A stretch of DNA of 64,000 bases, from positions 91,643 through 155,642 of the forward strand of contig CALVDO010000004.1 in the NCBI GenBank assembly GCA_944326355.1, written 5' to 3'. Positions within the stretch are counted from its first letter, which is position 1, and every line of letters starts with the position of its first letter. The notes beneath the pieces were generated by a model. That model worked only from the letters and a program-made list of their open reading frames with translations, had not been told where the DNA came from and made no database searches. The position numbers were made by a program, and so were the translations under genes. The DNA comes from an uncultured Bacteroidales bacterium. GTDB taxonomy: Bacteria > Bacteroidota > Bacteroidia > Bacteroidales > UBA932. Positions 57,535 to 64,000 of the stretch are shown here, piece by piece.

Positions 57535-58794
57535 ATGAAAACAGACGTGGTTCTAGGTCTCCAGTGGGGAGATGAAGGAAAAGGAAAGATTGTGGACGTC
57601 CTCGCGGAAAGATACCCGGTCGTGGCCAGATTCCAGGGAGGTCCGAACGCCGGACATTCGCTGCATTTCGACGGCCGCAGCTTCGTGCTCAGATCGATTC
57701 CTTCAGGCATCTTCAGGGATGACGCAGTCAACATAGTGGGCAACGGAGTGGTGATCGATCCGATAACCTTCAGAGACGAATGCGAAAACATAGCAAGAAC
57801 CGGAGTGCCGGTCAAAGACAGAATCCTCGTCGCCAAGAAGGCTCATCTCATACTTCCGACCCACAGACTTCTCGACGCGGCCAATGAAGCCGCCATGGGA
57901 AAAGGAAAGATCGGCTCTACGCTCAAGGGCATAGGGCCTACCTACACAGACAAGGTCAGCCGCAACGGGCTCCGCGTCGGTGACATCCTCGCCGAGGACT
58001 TCCGCCAGAGATACGAAAAGCTCAAGACAAGACACGTCAAGATGCTCAGGCAGATGGAGTACGCCTGCGATCCGGACGCCGAGGAAGCGACATTCATGGA
58101 GGCGGTGGACTACCTCAGGCAGTTCACGCTCATCGACTGCGAATACTATGTAAACGAGACCCTGAAGACGAAGCCGATCCTTGCCGAGGGTGCACAGGGC
58201 TCGATGCTCGACATCGACTACGGCTCATACCCATTCGTGACGTCTTCGTCAACGGCATGCGCCGGAGCCTGCATAGGACTTGGCATCTCCCCGTCGAGCA
58301 TTGGACATGTGTACGGCATATTCAAGGCATACTGCACCAGAGTCGGAAGCGGCCCGTTCCCGACCGAGCTCTTCGACGAGACTGGAGAAAAGCTCCGCAA
58401 GATCGGCAACGAGTTCGGCGCCGTCACAGGAAGACCGAGAAGAACGGGATGGCTTGACCTCGTGGCCCTGCGCTACGCAGTGATGATAAGCGGAGTCACA
58501 GACCTGATCATGATGAAATCAGACTGTCTGGACACGTTTGAGACCATCAGAGTCTGCACATCATATATGGTGGACGGAAAGGAGACGGCACAGGTGCCTT
58601 TCGACACATACGCCAGAATAGAGCCGGTCTACACCGACTTCAAGGGCTGGAACTCCGACCTGACGGGCTGCAGGTCCGAAAGCGAGCTGCCGGAGGCATT
58701 CAGAAACTACATATCCTTCATGGAAGAGTACCTCGGAGTGCCTATCAGAATCATATCCCTCGGTCCTGACCGCGAGGCAACGATAATGAGATAG
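57535..58794 (+). CDS. purA: Adenylosuccinate synthetase
   Basis: PurA joins IMP and aspartate with GTP, the first step to AMP. The 419 aa product begins with the P-loop-like GLQWGDEGKGKIVD, with the catalytic Asp and His (GPNAGHSLHF near residue 40). The IMP-binding region GKGKIGSTLKGIGPTYTDK, recognised by STLKGIGPTY, follows, then EGAQGSMLDIDYGSYPFVTSS, recognised by EGAQGSMLDID. Length is normal. An 81 bp gap separates it from the transporter pair. Confidence 0.96.
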   Translation: MKTDVVLGLQWGDEGKGKIVDVLAERYPVVARFQGGPNAGHSLHFDGRSFVLRSIPSGIFRDDAVNIVGNGVVIDPITFRDECENIARTGVPVKDRILVAKKAHLILPTHRLLDAANEAAMGKGKIGSTLKGIGPTYTDKVSRNGLRVGDILAEDFRQRYEKLKTRHVKMLRQMEYACDPDAEEATFMEAVDYLRQFTLIDCEYYVNETLKTKPILAEGAQGSMLDIDYGSYPFVTSSSTACAGACIGLGISPSSIGHVYGIFKAYCTRVGSGPFPTELFDETGEKLRKIGNEFGAVTGRPRRTGWLDLVALRYAVMISGVTDLIMMKSDCLDTFETIRVCTSYMVDGKETAQVPFDTYARIEPVYTDFKGWNSDLTGCRSESELPEAFRNYISFMEEYLGVPIRIISLGPDREATIMR

Positions 58795-58875
58795 GCCCGA
58801 GCGGAGAGGCGGCACGGGACCTCCGGAGTGCGCCAGAGGCAGAAAAACTGAAAATCAAATCCATAACGAAAAGAG

Positions 58876-60255
58876 ATGACTGCAACAATAAAAAGATTTC
58901 TCAACGACTACGCTGCCGCAAGATGGGCGGCCCTGATTCTCATCGCGCTGATGATGTTCTTCGCATACATGTTCGTGGACGTCATGTCACCGCTCAAGTC
59001 CCTCATCGAAAGCCAGAGAGGCTGGGACAGCGGAGTGTTCGGGACATACGCCGCGTCAGAGTACATCCTCAACGTGTGCGGCTTCCTCATCATAGCCGGA
59101 ATCATTCTGGACAAGACCGGGATCAGATTCACCGGCATCCTCTCTGCCTCCCTCATGGTGATGGGAGCGGCAGTGAAATATGTCGGCATCAGCGACTGGT
59201 TCCAGACGACCGAATTCAACGCATGGCTCAACACCTGGTGGGTGTCCATGCCGGGAAGCGCCAAGATGGCGGCATTCGGATTCATGATATTCGGATGCGG
59301 ATGCGAAATGGCCGGCACGACAGTGTCCAAAGCCATAGCCAAGTGGTTCAAAGGCAAGGAGATGGCTCTTGCGATGGGGCTGGAGATGGCGATAGCCCGA
59401 CTGGGAGTGTTCGCCGTGATGTGGCTGTCTCCGGCCATCTCCGACAAGTTCGGAGGCTCAGTAGTAGCCCCTCTCGCATTCTGCGCCTGCCTTCTTCTCG
59501 TCGGGCTGATCAACTACATAGCGTTCTCAGTCATGGACACTCGGCTCGACAGGCAGCTCATAGCCGCCGGAAAGGCATCTCAGGAAACGAGCCCTGAAGA
59601 CGAGTTCCACATCAACGACCTCGGAAAGATATTCTCCAGCAAGATGTTCTGGCTGGTTGCCCTCCTCTGCGTGCTCTACTATTCGGCCATATTCCCGTTC
59701 CAGAGATACGCTCCCAACTTCCTCGAAGTCACGCTGAACGTCGACGCCAACACCGCGTCAAGGCTCTTCAGCTGCTTCCCGATTCTGGCGATGGTCCTCA
59801 CCCCCGTTCTCGGCATCTTTCTGGACCACAAGGGCAAGGGGGCCTCAATGCTTATGGTCGGAGCGATAATAATGATCGTATGCCATCTGAGCTTCGCGTT
59901 CATCCTGCCGGTGTTCCCGCACAAATGGTTCGCGCTTCTGCTGATCGTGGTGCTCGGAGTAAGTTTCTCGCTTGTACCGGCCGCGCTCTGGCCAAGCGTT
60001 CCGAAGATAATCGACGAAAAGATACTCGGAAGCGCCTACTGCCTCATATTCTGGGTTCAGAACATAGGGCTCTGCCTCGTGCCTATGCTCATCGGTTCAG
60101 TGCTCAAAGCCACCGGAGGCTATCTCATGCCTATGGTCATATTCTCCTCATTCGGCGTACTGGCCTTCTTATTCAGCCTGCTTCTCAAGATTGAGGACAA
60201 GAAGAAAGGATTTGGCCTCGAACTGCCGAACATCACCGAAGAACAGACGAAATGA
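58876..60255 (+). CDS. MFS transporter, MFSD1-like, first of a tandem pair
   Basis: The 459 aa protein has 12 predicted membrane segments. Two signatures are close to those I know from eukaryotic MFSD1: WFKGKEMALAMGLEMAIARLG near residue 157, recognised by KWFKGKEMALAMG, and SLVPAALWPSVPKIIDEKILGSAYC near residue 365, recognised by LWPSVPKIIDE. MFSD1 is a dipeptide uniporter, so small peptides are a possible substrate; this is inference. AAAAGAG lies before the ATG. The last codons overlap the start of the next transporter by 4 bp. The two are clearly paralogs. Confidence 0.85.
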   Translation: MTATIKRFLNDYAAARWAALILIALMMFFAYMFVDVMSPLKSLIESQRGWDSGVFGTYAASEYILNVCGFLIIAGIILDKTGIRFTGILSASLMVMGAAVKYVGISDWFQTTEFNAWLNTWWVSMPGSAKMAAFGFMIFGCGCEMAGTTVSKAIAKWFKGKEMALAMGLEMAIARLGVFAVMWLSPAISDKFGGSVVAPLAFCACLLLVGLINYIAFSVMDTRLDRQLIAAGKASQETSPEDEFHINDLGKIFSSKMFWLVALLCVLYYSAIFPFQRYAPNFLEVTLNVDANTASRLFSCFPILAMVLTPVLGIFLDHKGKGASMLMVGAIIMIVCHLSFAFILPVFPHKWFALLLIVVLGVSFSLVPAALWPSVPKIIDEKILGSAYCLIFWVQNIGLCLVPMLIGSVLKATGGYLMPMVIFSSFGVLAFLFSLLLKIEDKKKGFGLELPNITEEQTK

Positions 60256-61637
60256 GTCCGTCCCGCGACATGAGAACCGGTACCGCCTGCTGGATCGCCC
60301 TCGCGTGTCTGGTGGTGCCTATGTTCGCGTCATACTTTTTTGACGACATGTTCTCCACCCTCTCGCACATCTTCCGCAACCCGGAGATGCTGCAGCTCGG
60401 GTGGGACAGCGAAGACTACGGCTTCTATGCCGGCGGCTACTCATTCCTGTGCGTGTGCGGAGGGCTCGTACTCTGCGGGATTCTTCTGGACATGTTCGGA
60501 GTCAGAATCATAGGCTCGGTATTCGTCGGACTCATGATTCTCGGCGCCTCCGCCGTACTCTTCGCCATCACCTCAGGCCTCGATCCCGACGCGTCGCTGA
60601 CCGTGGCCTACATCGGGTGTATGATTTTCGGTCTGGGAAGCGAAATCGCGGGGGTGGCTGTGACGCGCTCCATAGCCAAATGGTTCAAAGGCAGGAACGT
60701 CGCCCTCGCAATGGGACTTCAGCTGTCGATAGCGAGGCTCGGCACGGCGGCGGCTCTCATCCTCGCCCCAGTTCTCGTCAGGGAAAAGCCTGCCGGCGAA
60801 ATCTACACCCTTGCCGAAACGGCCAGGCCTGCGATCACGGGACTCTGCCTGCTGCTCCTCGGGGGCATCCTCTGGGCGGTCTTCGTCGCCATGGACGCAA
60901 GATTCGACGCCCAGACGGGAATCGGCAGGACGGCAAGAGGGAAAGTCAAGGACGAAGACAGATTCCGCTTCAGCGACATCCTGAAGGTGCTCACCAACCC
61001 GCGCTTCATAATGATCGCGCTCCTGTGCGTGTTCTTCTACTGCTGCATCATATCGTTCAAGAAGTTCGGGACCTCCATAGTGATTCCCCGCTTCGGGCTG
61101 GACATTGACTCCGCCAAATGGATGATCACCATGATACCGTTTTTCACCGTGATCTTCACCCCGCTCTTCGGAGCCCTCGTCGACAAGATCGGAAAAGCCA
61201 CTGCATGGATGGCCACCGGAGCGGTGATGGTGCTGTCAGCGCATCTCATGATGGCGTTCGCTCCTCAGGGCTCTGCATTCTGGGGATACTTCGCGATAGC
61301 CGTCCTCGGAGTCGGCTACTCTCTCGTGCCGTCGGCGATGTGGCCGTCAGTACCGAAGATCATCCCCGAGAAGAATCTCGGAACAGCATACTCGCTCATC
61401 TACTGGATACAGAACATGGGAATGCTTCTCGTCCCGATCTTCGTAGGCAAGATATTCCGGGATACGGTGACCGAAGCGGGCAACGCCGCGCAGGAGATAA
61501 GCGCCGCAGTCAGCGCCGAACTGATATTCATCGCGCTCGGCACAGTGGCCGTAATCGTGTCCATCATGCTCAGAGCCTCGTCAGGCAGACACCCCGAACT
61601 TGAACTTGACGCACCCAACAAGAAAGAAAAGATTTGA
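60252..61637 (+). CDS. MFS transporter, MFSD1-like, second of a tandem pair
   Basis: The 461 aa paralog has the same 12-segment layout and signatures: KWFKGRNVALAMGLQLSIARLG, recognised by KWFKGRNVALAMG, and AMWPSVPKIIPEKNLGTAYS, at nearly the same positions. Its start overlaps the stop of the first transporter (ATGA), so the two are translationally coupled and may be made in equal amounts. Compared with the first it has a longer segment near residues 175-190 (LVREKPAGEIYTL). The substrate is unknown. dxs follows, starting 5 bp after the stop. Confidence 0.85.
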   Translation: MSPSRDMRTGTACWIALACLVVPMFASYFFDDMFSTLSHIFRNPEMLQLGWDSEDYGFYAGGYSFLCVCGGLVLCGILLDMFGVRIIGSVFVGLMILGASAVLFAITSGLDPDASLTVAYIGCMIFGLGSEIAGVAVTRSIAKWFKGRNVALAMGLQLSIARLGTAAALILAPVLVREKPAGEIYTLAETARPAITGLCLLLLGGILWAVFVAMDARFDAQTGIGRTARGKVKDEDRFRFSDILKVLTNPRFIMIALLCVFFYCCIISFKKFGTSIVIPRFGLDIDSAKWMITMIPFFTVIFTPLFGALVDKIGKATAWMATGAVMVLSAHLMMAFAPQGSAFWGYFAIAVLGVGYSLVPSAMWPSVPKIIPEKNLGTAYSLIYWIQNMGMLLVPIFVGKIFRDTVTEAGNAAQEISAAVSAELIFIALGTVAVIVSIMLRASSGRHPELELDAPNKKEKI

Positions 61638-61642
61638 AGAAG

Positions 61643-63562
61643 ATGTACAGACTGCTGGATAAAGTCAATTCGCCCGCCGACATCAGAGGATTCGGGACAG
61701 AAGACCTGAAGACTCTGTGCGCCGAAATACGCGACTACATGATCGAGTGCTGCTCGACCAATCCGGGGCATCTCGGCTCGAGCCTGGGCGCGGTTGAGCT
61801 CATCGTCGGAATGCATTATGTCTATGACACGCCCGCAGACAAGATAGTCTTCGATGTCGGACATCAGGCCTATGCGCACAAGATAATCACCGGAAGAAAA
61901 GAACTGTTCAGAAAAAACAGGAAAAAGGGAGGCATCAGCGGGTTCACAAAAAGATCCGAAAGCGAATATGACGTGTTTGGAGCCGGCCACGCCTCCACCT
62001 CCATCTCCGCCGCCCTCGGCCTCGCCAAGGCGGCCGAACTCAGGGGCACCGGAGAAAAGACCATAGCGCTGATAGGAGACGGAGCCCTGTCCGGCGGGCT
62101 GGCGTTTGAAGGGCTCAACAACGCCGGAAGCAGCCACACCGACATACTCGTCATCATCAACGACAACAACATCTCCATCGACAAGAACATCGGCGCACTC
62201 CACGAGCACCTTCTCAAACTGACGACAGATCCGACGTACAACAGAATCAAGAACCATATCTGGAACCGCATCGGGGACGGCTGTCTGAGAAAAGCCATGC
62301 AGAAGATCGTGGTCAACGCCAAGTCAAACATGGTCAGCGCGTCCGGAGGAGACCTCTTTGAAGCGATGGGATTCAGATACTTCGGGCCTGTAGACGGCAA
62401 CGACATCGCTCAGGTCGTAGATACTCTCAGAAGGCTCAAAGACATAAAGGGTCCGCGGATACTCCACACCATCACCACCAAAGGCAAGGGCTACGCACCG
62501 GCTGAAGAGGACCAGACCATCTGGCACGCACCGGGAATGTTCGATCCCGTCACCGGGAAACGCATCATCCCGTCCCATCCCGGAGTGAGCAGATATCAGG
62601 ACGTCTTCGGCGAAGCGCTGCTCGAGCTGGCGAGGAAAGACGCAAAGATTGTGGGCGTGACACCCGCAATGGCATCGGGCTGCGGCATGAACATTCTTGC
62701 CAAAGAGATGCCCGACAGATTCTTCGACGTAGGCATCGCCGAGGAGCACGCGGTGACATTCTCCGCAGGACTCGCAGCGGGAGGACTCAAGCCCTTCTGC
62801 AACATATACTCCTCATTTGCCCAGCGTGCCTACGACCAGATCATCCATGACGCCGCCCTCCAGAAGCTCGGGGTGGTCCTGTGTCTGGACAGGAGCGGTC
62901 TCGTGGGCGAAGACGGCCCCACCCATCACGGAAACTTCGACATCGCGGCTTACAGGAGCATACCGGAAGTGACGATAGGCGCCCCGAGAAATGAAGTGGA
63001 GCTGAAAAACATGATGTACACCGCCTCCATCAGCGAGAACGGTCCGTTCATCATCCGATACCCGAGAGGCTACGGAGAAGGTCTCGCATGGAGAGAGACG
63101 GACTTTGAAGTCCTCGAGCCAGGCAGAGGAGAACTCATAACCGAAGGAAGAGAGATTGCAGTGCTCGGAGTCGGCCCCGTCATCAACCGGGCTGCCGAAG
63201 CTGCAGCGAAATGCAGGGAAACCGCCGGATGGACACCTTATATATATGATCTGCGATATGTGAAGCCGCTCGACACCGGGATTCTCGACTCGGTGTTCAG
63301 AAACTGCTCAAGCATCATAACTGTGGAGGACGGATGCCTTGCCGGAGGCGTGTACGGCGCAGTGGCCGAATATGCCGCACTAAGAAAGAAGAGCATCAGG
63401 CTGACCGGCATAGGCATCCCGGACAGGTTTATAGAACAGGGAAAGCAGAGCGAGCTGAGGGCAGAATGCGGTCTCGACACGGAACATATCTTCTGCACTA
63501 TCATGCGCGAAAAAGAGGAATTGGAAAAAAATAATCAAAAAGTTTTGGAAACTCAGAATTAA
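61643..63562 (+). CDS. dxs: 1-Deoxy-D-xylulose-5-phosphate synthase
   Basis: DXS condenses pyruvate and glyceraldehyde-3-phosphate, the first step of the MEP isoprenoid pathway, using thiamine diphosphate. The 639 aa product has GHLGSSLGAVEL near residue 41. The TPP motif is GDGALSGGLAFEGLNNAG near residue 148 with NDNNISI. The catalytic Glu is in GIAEEHAVTFSAGLA near residue 367. DRSGLVGEDGPTHHG is near residue 415. The frame reaches a TTG at 61634 that overlaps the preceding gene; the ATG at 61643 matches homologs better. Its 3' end contains the -33 element of the tRNA promoter. Confidence 0.96.
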   Translation: MYRLLDKVNSPADIRGFGTEDLKTLCAEIRDYMIECCSTNPGHLGSSLGAVELIVGMHYVYDTPADKIVFDVGHQAYAHKIITGRKELFRKNRKKGGISGFTKRSESEYDVFGAGHASTSISAALGLAKAAELRGTGEKTIALIGDGALSGGLAFEGLNNAGSSHTDILVIINDNNISIDKNIGALHEHLLKLTTDPTYNRIKNHIWNRIGDGCLRKAMQKIVVNAKSNMVSASGGDLFEAMGFRYFGPVDGNDIAQVVDTLRRLKDIKGPRILHTITTKGKGYAPAEEDQTIWHAPGMFDPVTGKRIIPSHPGVSRYQDVFGEALLELARKDAKIVGVTPAMASGCGMNILAKEMPDRFFDVGIAEEHAVTFSAGLAAGGLKPFCNIYSSFAQRAYDQIIHDAALQKLGVVLCLDRSGLVGEDGPTHHGNFDIAAYRSIPEVTIGAPRNEVELKNMMYTASISENGPFIIRYPRGYGEGLAWRETDFEVLEPGRGELITEGREIAVLGVGPVINRAAEAAAKCRETAGWTPYIYDLRYVKPLDTGILDSVFRNCSSIITVEDGCLAGGVYGAVAEYAALRKKSIRLTGIGIPDRFIEQGKQSELRAECGLDTEHIFCTIMREKEELEKNNQKVLETQN

Positions 63563-63574
63563 TGCATATCTTTG
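63544..63574 (+). promoter_or_regulatory. Consensus promoter of the tRNA cluster
   Basis: TTTG (63544-63547), exactly 19 bp, then TATCTTTG (63567-63574): a full match to the Bacteroidetes -33/-7 pattern. The -33 element lies inside dxs and the -7 just beyond its stop. Transcription would start about 35-40 bp before tRNA-Thr. Confidence 0.8.
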
Positions 63575-63617
63575 CAATCCCTTTCGGAAACCAAGTATCC
63601 GAATCGGAAAGCAAAAC

Positions 63618-63691
63618 GCCGATGTAGCTCAGTTGGCTAGAGCACGTGATTTGTAATCTCGGGGTCGTGGGTTCGACTCCCTCCATCGGCT
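63618..63691 (+). tRNA. tRNA-Thr (TGT)
   Basis: The acceptor stem GCCGATG pairs with CATCGGC. The D arm is GCTC...GAGC, the anticodon loop TTTGTAA gives anticodon TGT, and the T loop is TTCGACT. The anticodon stem (CGTGA with TCTCG) and the T stem (GTGGG with CCCTC) each hold one T-T mismatch. CCA is not encoded. Confidence 0.95.
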
Positions 63692-63708
63692 CAAAGTTCT
63701 TTAAAATC

Positions 63709-63791
63709 GGGAGAATACCAGAGTGGCCAAATGGGGCAGACTGTAAATCTGCTGGTTTATACCTTCGGTGGTTCGAATCCATCTTCTCCCA
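63709..63791 (+). tRNA. tRNA-Tyr (GTA)
   Basis: GGGAGAA pairs with TTCTCCC, the anticodon loop CTGTAAA gives GTA, and a long variable arm typical of tRNA-Tyr is present, with T loop TTCGAAT. It starts 17 bp after tRNA-Thr. Confidence 0.95.
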
Positions 63792-63924
63792 CAAAAAAAT
63801 GACCGGAGTATATGAAAGGTCAGATTCAAGGCGGACGATGTTCGAAGGAGGGAGTTTACTTCCGTAAATGACCGACTGAGGAACGAAATCCAACGAAGAA
63901 GATGGCTTTCAGATACGAGGAATT

Positions 63925-63997
63925 GCGGAAGTAGCTCAGTTGGTAGAGCATTAGCCTTCCAAGCTAAGGGTCGCGGGTTCGAACCTCGTCTTCCGCT
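63925..63997 (+). tRNA. tRNA-Gly (TCC)
   Basis: GCGGAAG pairs with CTTCCGC, the anticodon stem TTAGC/GCTAA encloses CTTCCAA with anticodon TCC, and the T loop is TTCGAAC. It is separated from tRNA-Tyr by 133 bp. The Thr-Tyr-Gly order often precedes another tRNA-Thr and tuf, which would lie beyond the window. Confidence 0.95.
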
Positions 63998-64000
63998 CAA

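Noticed and set aside
63501..63893. Minus-strand frame containing MEGVEPTTPRLQ
   Set aside because: This is a well-known false protein that arises from reading tRNA genes in antisense.
63701..64000. Minus-strand frame with RRWIRTTEG and RGSNPRPLAWK segments
   Set aside because: It is the same antisense-tRNA artefact, here from tRNA-Tyr and tRNA-Gly.

Overview
The window looks like a chromosomal segment from a fairly GC-rich member of the order Bacteroidales. The evidence is a SusC/SusD polysaccharide utilisation locus (PUL) with SusD-type lipoproteins, several TAnnTTTG (-7) and TTTG (-33) promoters typical of the Bacteroidetes primary sigma factor, a fused alpha/gamma 2-oxoacid:ferredoxin oxidoreductase, and a tRNA-Thr/Tyr/Gly cluster of the kind that usually precedes tuf. 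An Alistipes-like or Cryptobacteroides-like lineage is my inference; the family cannot be settled from the sequence alone.

Layout. Positions 1-7082 (minus) hold a very large alpha-2-macroglobulin-like protein, cut by the window edge, and folC. Positions 7157-12690 (plus) hold a free-standing derivative of the C-terminal half of PurL, a PIN-PhoH ATPase and ppdK. Positions 12783 to about 17200 form an accessory island. A copy of the ppdK 3' end and its terminator lies on both sides of an ORF6N gene, followed by a clearly AT-rich cassette (HNH nuclease, lipoprotein, membrane protein) and an exported protein of unknown function. Positions 17203-26971 return to core genes: a SpoU methyltransferase, glyA, an outer-membrane porin-like protein, a DASS-type dicarboxylate transporter, gdhA and korAB.

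Positions 27144-50613 are a glycan-degradation region. A GH2 beta-galactosidase comes first. A divergent PUL then fires in both directions from the 39439-39618 intergenic region. Leftwards it reads PL8 lyase, SusC, SusD and a DUF5017 lipoprotein. Rightwards it reads GH88 unsaturated glucuronyl hydrolase, a second PL8 lyase, an S-type sulfatase, a DUF4955 beta-helix protein (PL29-like) and a DUF4957/DUF5123-type lipoprotein. Two PL8 enzymes with complete catalytic residues, a GH88 and a sulfatase point to chondroitin sulfate, dermatan sulfate or hyaluronan as substrate. Surface lyases would cut the chain, SusCD would import the oligosaccharides, and the GH88 and sulfatase would finish them. No regulator gene is inside the locus.

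Positions 50659-63562 are housekeeping: recJ, lysS, a SpoU methyltransferase, a BASS-type transporter, aroE, ssb, purA, a tandem pair of MFSD1-like MFS transporters, and dxs overlapping or abutting them. The window ends with tRNA-Thr(TGT), tRNA-Tyr(GTA) and tRNA-Gly(TCC), driven by a consensus promoter inside the 3' end of dxs.

The observations most worth following are the PurL-derived probable pseudoenzyme, the ppdK 3'-end duplication with compensatory changes in its terminator hairpin, the AT-rich HNH cassette, and the two PUL lipoproteins that share a DUF4988 coiled-coil stalk with tandem repeats.
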